This document shows, one piece after another, positions 7,609 to 15,615 of a DNA stretch of 64,000 nt. The notes under the pieces are model-generated. The model was not told the origin of the DNA. It was given only the letters and a program-made list of their open reading frames with translations, and made no database searches. The number at the start of each line of letters is the position of its first letter. Position 1 is the first letter of the stretch. Source of the DNA: an uncultured Sutterella sp. (GTDB lineage: Bacteria; Pseudomonadota; Gammaproteobacteria; Burkholderiales; Burkholderiaceae_F); NCBI GenBank assembly GCA_900544255.1, contig UQUM01000002.1, positions 1 through 64,000 on the forward strand, given 5' to 3'. Made by a program: the position numbers and the translations under genes.

Positions 7609-8813
7609 AACAAGCCTATACGTATCTGCCCACTTACGCCGCGGACAACTCGGCGATGTGCTCCGCCCTCTATGAATTAGGCGGACTCATCGTCATGCAC
7701 GACGCCTCAGGGTGCAATTCCACCTACACGACGCATGACGAACCGCGGTGGTTTGACCGACCGGCGAACGTCTTTATTTCCGCCCTCACCGAAACCGACG
7801 CGGTCTTAGGAAATGAGGGACGGCTTATTGACGACATAAAAGCCGCTGCATCGGAACTTCACCCCGAATTCATTGCACTTGCCGGCACACCGATTCCGAT
7901 GATGATGGGCTGCGACTACGACGGGATCGCCCGCGAAATTGAAACCGCCACGGGCATCGTGAGTTTCGGCGTGGACACGAACGGCACGGACGACTACATC
8001 GCCGGCATCGGCAAGGCGTTTGTGAAACTCGCGGAACGCTTTGTGGCGCCCGCTGCCAAACGCCTCCCCCGCACCCTCAACATTCTCGGCGTCACCCCTT
8101 TGGATTTTTCCGTGAACGGTACCGCCGAATCCTTTGACGCTTTTGCGGAAGCTGCCGGCTGGAAAGTGCTCTCCAACTGGGCCATGGGTAAAAACGCGTC
8201 GCTCCCCCTCATCCGCTTTGCGGGTCAGGCAAGCGTCAATTGGGTCGTGAGTGCCGGAGGACTCCCCGCGGCACTGTGGCTAGCGGAACATTTCGGCACG
8301 CCTTTCGTCGTCGGCGCCCCTTACGGCCGCTTTATGGCGGAACTGCTTCCCAAAAAATGGACCGAAGCCGCCCGGGAAAACCACCCCATCAACCTCGCAG
8401 TCGGCTGCCGCGGCAACTTCACCTCTGATGACGCCCCCACTAAAGTTGCCGTGATCGGCGAAGCCGTCACATCGGCAGCAATCCGAGCGTCGCTCGTCAA
8501 GGATGAAGGACTCACCGACGTGGCGGTTTTGACGCCCCTTACCGCTCCGGATATTCTCTTAGGCACGGGTGACCGACGGCGGTTCACGGAAGACGATTTC
8601 CGAGAAATCCTTCCCGATCTCGACACTATCGTCGCCGATCCCTTCTTTGCGCATTTCACGCGCACGTTGCCGGGAGGCGCCACGGTTAAGAGCGTCGATC
8701 TTCCGCACGTCGCACTTTCCGGGCGAATTTGGGAAAGTGACATTCCCGTTCTTACCGGAACGGCGTTTAACGATTGGTACCGCAGTCGAGGCAACCGACG
8801 ACCGTTGCTTTAA
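7605..8813 (+). CDS. Nitrogenase component 1-like protein (NifK/NifD-like), second subunit
   Basis: This 402-residue protein starts at a GTG (7605) overlapping the TGA of the previous gene. Cys19 (SAMCSALYELGG) and Cys37 (MHDASGCNSTY) mirror the two N-terminal P-cluster cysteines of NifK, and Cys103 (MMMGCDYDG) is a plausible third. The next domain has Rossmann-like repeats as in the family. With the NifD-like protein it should form a heterodimer or heterotetramer reduced by the NifH-like ATPase. It is much shorter than NifK (about 520), as is common for nitrogenase-like enzymes. A strong palindromic terminator follows at 8904-8948. Confidence 0.82.
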   Translation: MKQAYTYLPTYAADNSAMCSALYELGGLIVMHDASGCNSTYTTHDEPRWFDRPANVFISALTETDAVLGNEGRLIDDIKAAASELHPEFIALAGTPIPMMMGCDYDGIAREIETATGIVSFGVDTNGTDDYIAGIGKAFVKLAERFVAPAAKRLPRTLNILGVTPLDFSVNGTAESFDAFAEAAGWKVLSNWAMGKNASLPLIRFAGQASVNWVVSAGGLPAALWLAEHFGTPFVVGAPYGRFMAELLPKKWTEAARENHPINLAVGCRGNFTSDDAPTKVAVIGEAVTSAAIRASLVKDEGLTDVAVLTPLTAPDILLGTGDRRRFTEDDFREILPDLDTIVADPFFAHFTRTLPGGATVKSVDLPHVALSGRIWESDIPVLTGTAFNDWYRSRGNRRPLL

Positions 8814-8903
8814 GCAATACCGTATCACGAGGCGATTGAAGAGTGACCTTGTACAACATTCTCTAAACGGAAAAGACCGGAGCTCTTATTCCATCTCGCC
8901 CTC

Positions 8904-8948
8904 AGACAAACACCGCTCGTTCCTCCTCCGAACGAGCGGTGTTTGTCT
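8904..8948. terminator. Perfect 19-bp inverted repeat, bidirectional terminator
   Basis: Bases 8904-8922 and 8930-8948 are perfect reverse complements (19 bp) around a 7-base loop. The repeat sits between the convergent nitrogenase-like operon (plus) and the threonine-synthase-like gene (minus), and its arm ends are A/T-rich on both sides. Confidence 0.8.
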
Positions 8949-8976
8949 AAGTTAAGGCGAGAACAGCAAAAGTCGA

Positions 8977-10074
8977 TCAGTGATCCGACTTAATCCCTGC
9001 TCCGCAGAGCGTGATGAGCACGTCCGTCGCGCCGGGGTGTTCTTCGCAGTACTTTTCCCAGGCCGCGAAGTTCGCCGCCGTCGTGTGTTCAATGTAAAAG
9101 CCCTTCTTCGCCATGGTTTCGCGCCAAGCAAGCAACCGGTTTTCCGGCGCCGTAATAAAGGTGACGTCGTGCTTCTTGGCGTAGGCGAGAATTTCCTTGG
9201 CGCGCAAGGGCTTACCGATTGCAATTCCTTCGGCGATCGTAGGTTTCACGTCCACGGCGACGGCGTCGTCCTTTCCTTGCTGAGCCGCCTCATACAGCGG
9301 ATCACAAAGTTCACTCTGAAGCGCAATGACCTTCGGAAAGTGATCCATGGCGCCGCTCTCCAAGAGATGCTCCAGCGCCTTCATGACGCCGATGTAGAGC
9401 GTGCCGTTGCCGACCGGCACAATGACGTGCTCCGGGATCCTCCCCAACTGTTCGAACGTTTCATAGATGTAACTCTTCATGCCTTCGTAGAAGTACGGAT
9501 TCACCACATGGTTGGCGTAGTAAACCCCTTCTTCTGCCACCCGGGCGCGACACACGTCGGCACAGTGATCCCGCGTTCCCGGCACGACATGCGCCTTCGC
9601 ACCCGCGGCTTCGATCATGGCAATTTTCTTGGGGCTCGTACCTTCGGGCACATAGATTTCGCACTCAATCCCGGCGCGGGCACAGTAGGCCGCGACGGCG
9701 TGACCGGCGTTGCCGCTTGAGTCCTGCACGCATTTTTTAACACCGATCGCCTTCATGTGGGCGACCAGAGCCGCCGCTCCCCGATCCTTAAACGACAGGG
9801 TAGGCATCATGTAGTCAACCTTCACGAACATCCCCGGTTCCGCTTCCACCACGGGGGACATACCTTCGCCCATCGTCACGTCTTTCCAAGCGTCACCTTC
9901 CCCTGCCATAAACTTGCGGTAGCGGAAAAGGCTCCAGGTGTGCGCGTCAATTTGGGCGGCATCATACTTTTCCGGAGTGAAATCGAGTTCGAACACGCCG
10001 CCGCAGGCGCACTTGGGTTCCATCGTCGTCACCGGCGTCTTTTTACCGCAGGCGGTGCAGATATAGTGAAGCAT
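8977..10074 (-). CDS. Threonine synthase-like PLP-dependent enzyme with zinc-ribbon N-terminus
   Basis: This 365-residue fold-type II PLP enzyme has an N-terminal zinc ribbon with Cys6, Cys9, Cys22 and Cys24. The PLP lysine is Lys96 in TLSFKDRG, the phosphate-binding loop is SSGNAGHA near residue 120, and a Gly-rich motif PVGNGT lies near residue 215. It is the third gene of a unit with the regulator and RidA, eight bases after RidA. Classical threonine synthase acts on O-phosphohomoserine, but no hom or thrB is nearby. A catabolic ammonia-lyase or beta-replacement role on a hydroxy-amino acid is equally plausible, since RidA often accompanies enamine-forming PLP enzymes. Confidence 0.8.
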   Translation of the reverse strand: MLHYICTACGKKTPVTTMEPKCACGGVFELDFTPEKYDAAQIDAHTWSLFRYRKFMAGEGDAWKDVTMGEGMSPVVEAEPGMFVKVDYMMPTLSFKDRGAAALVAHMKAIGVKKCVQDSSGNAGHAVAAYCARAGIECEIYVPEGTSPKKIAMIEAAGAKAHVVPGTRDHCADVCRARVAEEGVYYANHVVNPYFYEGMKSYIYETFEQLGRIPEHVIVPVGNGTLYIGVMKALEHLLESGAMDHFPKVIALQSELCDPLYEAAQQGKDDAVAVDVKPTIAEGIAIGKPLRAKEILAYAKKHDVTFITAPENRLLAWRETMAKKGFYIEHTTAANFAAWEKYCEEHPGATDVLITLCGAGIKSDH

Positions 10075-10082
10075 TTTTTCAA

Positions 10083-10466
10083 TTACTCCTTCAGTTCCAC
10101 GACAGCCTCAATTTCCACGAGACAATTAAAGTGCAGCGGCGACGTCGACACCACGACGCGCCCCGGCTTGTGCGCACCGAAAAACTCGGCGTACACCTCA
10201 TTGATCGCGCCCCAATAGGTGTTTGAGGGCGTGTAGACGCGGCAGAACGCCACCTGATCGCGGCGGCAGCCCGCGGCCTTTAAAACGCGGTCCAAATTAT
10301 TTAAGGCCAAACGCGCATGATCCTTAATGTCGCCCCGACAGACTTCGCGCGTATCGGGATCGATCGACAATTGTCCCGACACGAACATGAGATTTTCGAC
10401 CTTGACGGCCGGGCTGTAATGACCGGGGTTTTCGCCCTTGAAATCCGGATGAACAAACTGCATCAC
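10083..10466 (-). CDS. RidA-family protein (enamine/imine deaminase)
   Basis: This 127-residue YjgF/YER057c/UK114 protein has the normal family length. The core matches the family (FVSGQLSIDP near residue 30, the conserved substrate-binding Arg in the segment FCRVYT, and a C-terminal EIEAVVE strand). RidA trimers hydrolyse reactive 2-aminoacrylate-type enamines released by PLP dehydratases. The gene lies between the regulator (18 bases upstream) and the threonine-synthase-like enzyme (8 bases downstream), so it probably detoxifies that enzyme's intermediate. Confidence 0.9.
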   Translation of the reverse strand: MMQFVHPDFKGENPGHYSPAVKVENLMFVSGQLSIDPDTREVCRGDIKDHARLALNNLDRVLKAAGCRRDQVAFCRVYTPSNTYWGAINEVYAEFFGAHKPGRVVVSTSPLHFNCLVEIEAVVELKE

Positions 10467-10484
10467 TTACCACCTCACTGAAAT

Positions 10485-11219
10485 TTACTTACCGGCGTCG
10501 GCCTGCTTGCGGCGCACGGAGTCCAAATCGCTGTAAATCGTCACTTTAGATACGCCGATGACGTCCGCAGCGTACTCAACGCTCCCCTTCACGAGAAACA
10601 CTCCCCGATCGTTCAGCATTTCCACAAAACGGCGCCGTTCTTCGCGGCTCACCTCTCGTCCCGTGAAGCCCTCTTCTTTGGCGAGGGCTGTAATTAATTT
10701 AAATACCGTTTCCCTCACATTTTCCTGTACTGACGTCGGTTTCCCATCGGCTGATGAAACACTTTCTTCAGCCCACAAAATACCGTTTTCTGCCGGCACC
10801 GGAATTTCAACCGTCTTTATCCCCGGAAGCTTCTCTTTCAGGACGTTGAATTCGGCGAGCTCCGCCGTCACGTCTTCGTTGACGCAAAGCGCTCCGACCA
10901 ACTTCCCTGCCTCATCCCGCAGCAGTTGGGTCGTACAGCGGATGAGTTTTGTCTGATAGCGATACCACCACGCGGGCAATAAATCCGTTCCACGGGCCTG
11001 TGCCGTCAACATTTCCGTCACCAGGTGCCGCAACCCCTGTCCGACGCGCCGATCCGTCACCGTACCGTTTACGACGTAAACCACGGAATGCAGGGGATCA
11101 GCCAAATCGTGCAGAACGACTTCCGTTTTGCTGCCCGCCGTGCGTCCGATGAGGTCGGCCGTTGCCTTAAAGCGCAGGAGCGATACCGGAATCTTCCGTG
11201 CGTCTCTGTCGGTACTCAT
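10485..11219 (-). CDS. YheO/DauR-type PAS-HTH transcriptional regulator
   Basis: This protein of about 244 residues has a YheO-like PAS domain (about residues 10-125, with VVYVVNGTVTDRRVGQG) followed by a C-terminal helix-turn-helix (YAADVIGVSKVTIYSDL). The start at 11219 is chosen because GAGGAAACAGC precedes that ATG, whereas the upstream in-frame ATG at 11285 has no such site and would run through the divergent promoter region. The best known relative, DauR, represses D-arginine catabolism genes. Here the gene heads an operon with RidA and a PLP enzyme, opposite a D-amino-acid-type enzyme. Confidence 0.85.
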   Translation of the reverse strand: MSTDRDARKIPVSLLRFKATADLIGRTAGSKTEVVLHDLADPLHSVVYVVNGTVTDRRVGQGLRHLVTEMLTAQARGTDLLPAWWYRYQTKLIRCTTQLLRDEAGKLVGALCVNEDVTAELAEFNVLKEKLPGIKTVEIPVPAENGILWAEESVSSADGKPTSVQENVRETVFKLITALAKEEGFTGREVSREERRRFVEMLNDRGVFLVKGSVEYAADVIGVSKVTIYSDLDSVRRKQADAGK

Positions 11220-11240
11220 GCTGTTTCCTCGTAGAATAAT

Positions 11241-11264
11241 TTCTATAGCCGTCATTCTATAGAA
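11241..11264. promoter_or_regulatory. Candidate operator of the divergent D-amino-acid locus
   Basis: The half-site TTCTATAG (11241-11248) is followed 14 bases later by the full palindrome TTCTATAGAA (11255-11264). A third similar sequence, TATAGAAT, lies at 11358-11365 over the -10 region of the plus-strand gene. Placement between divergent genes next to a regulator supports an operator role. This is inferred from repetition only. Confidence 0.5.
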
Positions 11265-11335
11265 AATTTTCTGCATTGCAAACACTTTAGTTTTCAGTAC
11301 TTTGTTGACAACTCTATCCGTTAAATAGTTTGCTA

Positions 11336-11365
11336 TTGACGGTCTGCGATCAATCGGTATAGAAT
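11336..11365 (+). promoter_or_regulatory. Promoter of the DSD1/leuCD unit
   Basis: TTGACG (11336-11341) and TATAGA (11358-11363) are spaced by 16 bases, or 18 if TAGAAT (11360-11365) is the -10 box. The ATG at 11402 follows about 37 bases later. Confidence 0.55.
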
Positions 11366-11401
11366 TTTTTATATATTCCGCTTTGTTGGAGAATCAGGAT
11401 C

Positions 11402-12577
11402 ATGTCACTTAACCTTCACTCGCTCATCGGTCTTCCTCTCACGGACGATCGGATACCGACCCCGGCCTTCGTTCTGGATAAAGCCAAACTCCTTGCCAAC
11501 ATTCACCGTGCGCAAAAGCGTGCCGCCGACTTGGGCGTTGCCTTTCGGCCCCATTTAAAGACACATAAATCAATCGACATCGCCCGGCTGCAGATGACGT
11601 CGCCCGAAGGCCCCGCGACGGTCTCCACGCTCGCTGAAGCACGCTACTTTGCCGAAAACGGCGTGAAGGACATTCTCTACGCCGTCGGCATCGCACCGCA
11701 GAAACTCGCCGAAGTTGACGCCATCCGACACGAGACGGGGTGCGATTTGAAAATTATTCTGGACAGCGCCGAAGCCGCAAAACTTGTGTCCGACTTCTGC
11801 CGCGCGCATCACACGACCCTTCCGGTGCTTTTGGAAATCGACGTGGACGGGCACCGTTCCGGCCTTCTCCCCGACTCACCCGACATTGTGACGACTGCCC
11901 GAGCCCTCACCGACGGCGCTTACTTAAAGGGCGTTCTCACCCACGCGGGCGACAGCTATGAATGCAAAACTCAGGAAGCCATCGCGGCTGCGGCCGAACA
12001 GGAGCGCTCCGGCATCGTCAAAGCCGCCGACATGCTGCGTGCCGCAGGCTTTACGGTCGACATCATTTCCGTCGGTTCCTCCCCCACCCTCATGCGTTCT
12101 GCATCCGAAACGGGCGTAACGGAAATCCGCGCCGGCGTCTGTGCATTCTTTGATCTTTTCATGACGAACGTCGGCATCTGCACGGTTGACGACATCGCGG
12201 GATCCGTCCTCACGACCGTCATCGGCCGCAAGACAAACAAGAACCGCGTCATCACCGATTCGGGGTTTCTCGCCATGTCCCGCGACCGCGGCACGCAGCG
12301 TCAGAAAAAAGACTACGGCTACGGTCTCGTATGCGACGTCGACGGACATCCGTTGGACGGAGGAAAGATTCTTCTTGCGGGCACCAATCAAGAACACGGC
12401 ATCATTGATCTGCCGGAGAATACCACCCTCACCCAAACCGACTTTCCGATCGGACGGCGCCTGCGCGTCCTCCCCAATCACGCCTGCCCCACGGCCGCCC
12501 CGTACGCGCACTTTCTCGTCGTTGAAAACGGCCTCATCGTCGACGTCATCGGTCACGTACGCGGCTGGGAGATTTAG
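11402..12577 (+). CDS. DSD1-family PLP enzyme (D-serine/D-threo-hydroxyaspartate dehydratase or D-threonine aldolase-like)
   Basis: This 391-residue fold-type III (alanine-racemase-like) enzyme carries the PLP lysine at Lys53 in RPHLKTHK. The C-terminal metal site is His360 and Cys362 in NHACPTA, the His-x-Cys zinc pair of the D-serine dehydratase/D-threonine aldolase family. A beta-barrel segment (LLEIDVDGHRSG, VGSSPT) lies between. It acts on D-configured beta-hydroxy amino acids. The exact substrate cannot be read from sequence. It is transcribed divergently from the DauR-like regulator and followed by leuCD after 86 bases. Confidence 0.83.
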   Translation: MSLNLHSLIGLPLTDDRIPTPAFVLDKAKLLANIHRAQKRAADLGVAFRPHLKTHKSIDIARLQMTSPEGPATVSTLAEARYFAENGVKDILYAVGIAPQKLAEVDAIRHETGCDLKIILDSAEAAKLVSDFCRAHHTTLPVLLEIDVDGHRSGLLPDSPDIVTTARALTDGAYLKGVLTHAGDSYECKTQEAIAAAAEQERSGIVKAADMLRAAGFTVDIISVGSSPTLMRSASETGVTEIRAGVCAFFDLFMTNVGICTVDDIAGSVLTTVIGRKTNKNRVITDSGFLAMSRDRGTQRQKKDYGYGLVCDVDGHPLDGGKILLAGTNQEHGIIDLPENTTLTQTDFPIGRRLRVLPNHACPTAAPYAHFLVVENGLIVDVIGHVRGWEI

Positions 12578-12663
12578 TTCAACATCCAATAAGAGCGATA
12601 GCCCGGCCGCTTTCGGTCTCGGACTACGCTTTCCTCAGAACAGGACAGAACAGGAGATTCCCC

Positions 12664-14082
12664 ATGGCGGCACCCCGCACTCTCTACGAAAAGATCGTTG
12701 ACGCCCATACGGTCAAACGCATCGACGCCAACACCGTTCTTCTCTACTGCGACGCGCACTTTGCAAACGAATACACGTCTCCGCAGGCCTTTGCGGGCCT
12801 TGCCGCGCGCGGCCGCAAAGCACTCGTCCCGGACGCTCATCTCTGCGTCGTCGACCACATCATTCCGAGTGACGACGTCACGCCTCGCGTCATCTACGAC
12901 GAAGCAAGCCTCATTCAGGCCAAAACCCTCGAAAAGAACTGCCGAGAAAACGGCATCGCCGCCTTCTATGGTGCCAACGACCCCGATCAAGGCGTTGAAC
13001 ATGTTTTGATGGACGAACAGGGGCTCGTTCGTCCCGGCATGGTCGTCATCTGCGGGGACAGCCACACCACGACGCACGGTGCGTTGGGCGCCCTGGGCTT
13101 CGGGATCGGCACGTCTGAAATCGAACACATTCTCGCCACGCAGACGCTCGTCTACCGCACGGCGGGCACCATGCGCGTTACGATCACGGGAGAACTTCCC
13201 GCCGGTTCCACCGCAAAAGACCTGGCACTTACCGTCCTTAAAACCATTTCCGCCCGCGGCGCCCTGGGGCTCGTCGTCGAATACACGGGGTCCGCCGTGG
13301 CGGCGCTCCCCATGGAAGGCCGCATGACGCTCTGCAACCTCACGGTGGAAGCCGGTGCCCGCGGTGCACTCATCGCACCGGACGAAAAAGCCTTTACCTG
13401 GGTTAAGGAACACGCTGCCCCCTACTGCGAGGAAGACGACAAAGCGATGCGCGCCTATGCCGCCGATCTTCATACGGACGATGGCGCACACTTTGACAAG
13501 GAAGTCACGCTTGACGCGTCCGCCGTGGAACCGATGACAACCTGGGGCACAAGCCCCGACCAGGCGGTGCCCTTGACCGGCACCATCCCGGCGCCCGAAA
13601 GTTTTGCGGACATCGTCGACCAAACGGCGGCCCGTCGCGGCCTCGCTTATCAGGGACTCAAAGTCGGCGACAAAATCGCGGGTACGCCGATTCAGCACGT
13701 GTTCATCGGCTCCTGCACCAATGCTCGCCTTTCCGACTTAAAGGCAGCTGCCGCCATTCTCAAAGGGCGTCACGTTGCGCCCGGCGTCCGCGCTCAGGTG
13801 ATGCCCGGCAGCATGCGCGTACGACGCGAAGCCGAAGCCCTCGGCATTGCTCAGATCTTTAAGGACGCGGGGTTTGAATGGCGTAAATCCGGCTGCACGC
13901 TCTGCCTTTCGATGAACGGCGACATTCTCAGCGAAGGCGTGCGCTGTGCTTCAACCACAAACCGCAACTTCGAAGGCCGTCAGGGACGCGGCGCCCGCAC
14001 GCATCTCGTGAGCCCCGAAACCGCGGCTGCGAGCGCCGTCACCGGTGTTCTCACCGATCCCCGTACGTTGGAACGCCTGTAA
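12664..14082 (+). CDS. leuC: 3-isopropylmalate dehydratase large subunit
   Basis: This 472-residue aconitase-superfamily protein has the normal length for bacterial LeuC. The three [4Fe-4S] ligands are Cys351 (GSCTN) and Cys411 and Cys414 (SGCTLC). Motifs such as GDSHTTTHGA (about residue 125) and GFGIGTSE are intact. With LeuD it isomerises 2-isopropylmalate to 3-isopropylmalate in leucine synthesis. AGGAGATT precedes the ATG. No leuA or leuB is in the window. The position behind a D-amino-acid enzyme leaves open a use on a different hydroxy-diacid. Confidence 0.92.
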   Translation: MAAPRTLYEKIVDAHTVKRIDANTVLLYCDAHFANEYTSPQAFAGLAARGRKALVPDAHLCVVDHIIPSDDVTPRVIYDEASLIQAKTLEKNCRENGIAAFYGANDPDQGVEHVLMDEQGLVRPGMVVICGDSHTTTHGALGALGFGIGTSEIEHILATQTLVYRTAGTMRVTITGELPAGSTAKDLALTVLKTISARGALGLVVEYTGSAVAALPMEGRMTLCNLTVEAGARGALIAPDEKAFTWVKEHAAPYCEEDDKAMRAYAADLHTDDGAHFDKEVTLDASAVEPMTTWGTSPDQAVPLTGTIPAPESFADIVDQTAARRGLAYQGLKVGDKIAGTPIQHVFIGSCTNARLSDLKAAAAILKGRHVAPGVRAQVMPGSMRVRREAEALGIAQIFKDAGFEWRKSGCTLCLSMNGDILSEGVRCASTTNRNFEGRQGRGARTHLVSPETAAASAVTGVLTDPRTLERL

Positions 14083-14093
14083 GGAGAATCGTC

Positions 14094-14744
14094 ATGGAAA
14101 AATTCACACAGCTCACGTCCGTCGCGATTCCCCTTGACATGGACAACCTTGATACCGACCAGTTGATGCCCAAGCAGTTTCTGCACGGGATCGATAAGTC
14201 GGGACTCGACAAGGGGCTTTTCTACAACCTGCGCTTTACCTCGAACGGCGAGAAAAACCCCGCCTGCGTCTTCAATAAACCGGGGTTCGAAGCTGCCCAA
14301 ATCATCGTCGCCGGCCCCAACTTCGGCTGCGGCTCGAGCCGTGAACACGCCGTCTGGGGGCTGATGCAGTACGGTATCCGCGTCGTCATCGCGCCGGGGT
14401 TCGGGGAAATTTTCTATTCAAACTGCTTTAACAACGGGCTTCTCGCCGCCCGCATTTCCGAAGTCGACAGCCGCCGTTTGTTCGTAGCCGTTTCGTCCGA
14501 CACGCCTAAAAAGCTCACCGTCAATCTCAAAGAGCAGACCATCACCGCTGAGGACGGTACGGTCGTTAACTTCACCGTCGCGCCGCGCCACAAGACGATG
14601 CTTGCCGAAGGGCTCGACATGATTGACGCAACGCTCAAAGACCTTCCGGCGATTGAGGCGTTCCGCGCCGAGCATGAAAAGGCGTTTCCCTGGATGACGG
14701 GACTGCCGGGACAGTGGCGGCGAAACCGCGACCAAACGCATTAA
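14094..14744 (+). CDS. leuD: 3-isopropylmalate dehydratase small subunit
   Basis: This 216-residue swivel-domain subunit has the conserved segment DMDNLDTDQLMPKQFL near the start and the substrate loop GCGSSREHAVW (about residues 80-90). It starts 11 bases after leuC, with GGAG upstream. It is the proteobacterial long form (about 200 residues), not the shorter archaeal/DmdB form, which supports the LeuCD assignment. Confidence 0.92.
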   Translation: MEKFTQLTSVAIPLDMDNLDTDQLMPKQFLHGIDKSGLDKGLFYNLRFTSNGEKNPACVFNKPGFEAAQIIVAGPNFGCGSSREHAVWGLMQYGIRVVIAPGFGEIFYSNCFNNGLLAARISEVDSRRLFVAVSSDTPKKLTVNLKEQTITAEDGTVVNFTVAPRHKTMLAEGLDMIDATLKDLPAIEAFRAEHEKAFPWMTGLPGQWRRNRDQTH

Positions 14745-14766
14745 CATTCCGTTCCCCAAAAACAAA

Positions 14767-14815
14767 AGCGGCGGAAACCAGCCCTCCCGTCGGAGGCGGT
14801 TTCCACCGCTTTTTC
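14767..14815. terminator. Bidirectional terminator between leuD and the left CooC-like gene
   Basis: AGCGGCGGAAACC (14767-14779) pairs with GGTTTCCACCGCT (14798-14810) with one mismatch. T-runs lie on both sides (TTTTT on plus; TTTTGTTTTT on minus), between convergent genes. Confidence 0.85.
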
Positions 14816-14832
14816 TGTGTCTGCCGCAGGAC

Positions 14833-15615
14833 TCAGACCTCAAATCCCATGATTTCCACGAGTGCTTTCTTCACGGCTTTCACGGATGCCGCGTCGTCGG
14901 GCATCGCCAGGAGAGACTTACCTTCCGTATCACACCGCCCGAGCACAGGATCGTAAGGCACCACACCGAAAACCGGCAGTCCTACGGCCGCCTTGAAATC
15001 CTCTTCCGTGCGGTCATCGTTCTGAATCCGGTTGAACACGACGCCAACCTTGCCACACGCGGGCACCGAGCCGTCCTTCACCATGCCTTCGATATGGTGC
15101 ACCGTCTGCACCCCTCGGTAAGACGAATCCGTCACCAACACCAAGGTATCCACCCGATCCACGACCTGCCGGTTGATCTGTTCCAATCCGGCTTCGCCGT
15201 CAATCAGGATCGTATCGAATTCGTCCACAAGTTTTCCCAGGGCATCGCGCAGGAGGTCGTTCACCGAACAAAAGCACCCCTTGGCATTCATGTGCCCCAT
15301 TGCGAGGAAGGCGTAACCGTCCTCTTCCTTGAGGGTGTTCGTGATGAGGTAATCGAGTTCATCGGCCACAGCTGCCTTTTCGCCGGCCGTACCTGCTTCC
15401 GCCGCTGCCAGCACTTTGTCACGCACCGCCCCAATCGTTTTCGACGTATCCACATTGAGCGCATACAGAAGTCCCAGCGCGGGATCGGCATCCACCACCA
15501 GGAGGCGCCCCACTGCAGGATTATTGCGCAAGGCCCGCGTAAAAAGGGTCGTCAACGCCGTTTTACCCACGCCGCCCTTGCCGCAGACGGCAATCACCCG
15601 TTTCTGATTCGTCAT
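14833..15615 (-). CDS. CooC-like nickel-insertase-type ATPase (left copy)
   Basis: This 260-residue MinD/CooC-family P-loop ATPase has the deviant Walker A GKGGVGKT at residues 12-19 and VVDADPALGLLY as switch region. Cys114 and Cys116 (KGCFC) match the metal-binding CxC of CooC, the ATPase that loads nickel into CO dehydrogenase. It is about 75-80% identical to the right copy (31675-32445). Its start overlaps the preceding gene by four bases. No cooS or acs genes are in the window, so its client is probably one of the proteins encoded with it. A role in metal-cofactor maturation is inferred. Confidence 0.85.
   Translation of the reverse strand: MTNQKRVIAVCGKGGVGKTALTTLFTRALRNNPAVGRLLVVDADPALGLLYALNVDTSKTIGAVRDKVLAAAEAGTAGEKAAVADELDYLITNTLKEEDGYAFLAMGHMNAKGCFCSVNDLLRDALGKLVDEFDTILIDGEAGLEQINRQVVDRVDTLVLVTDSSYRGVQTVHHIEGMVKDGSVPACGKVGVVFNRIQNDDRTEEDFKAAVGLPVFGVVPYDPVLGRCDTEGKSLLAMPDDAASVKAVKKALVEIMGFEV

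Noticed and set aside
5489..8813. True molybdenum nitrogenase (nifHDK)
   Set aside because: The D/K-like proteins are 80-120 residues shorter than NifD/NifK, FeMo-cofactor ligands are not evident, and no cofactor assembly genes are in the window.
12664..14744. LeuCD as dimethylmalate/citraconate dehydratase (DmdAB) rather than isopropylmalate dehydratase
   Set aside because: Subunit lengths (472 and 216) match the bacterial LeuC/LeuD class, not the shorter archaeal/DmdAB class. Function in context is left open as a finding only.
14833..15615. CooC-like ATPases as NifH-type reductases or MinD
   Set aside because: They lack the two NifH cluster-cysteine motifs and the MinD amphipathic tail, and have the CxC typical of CooC.
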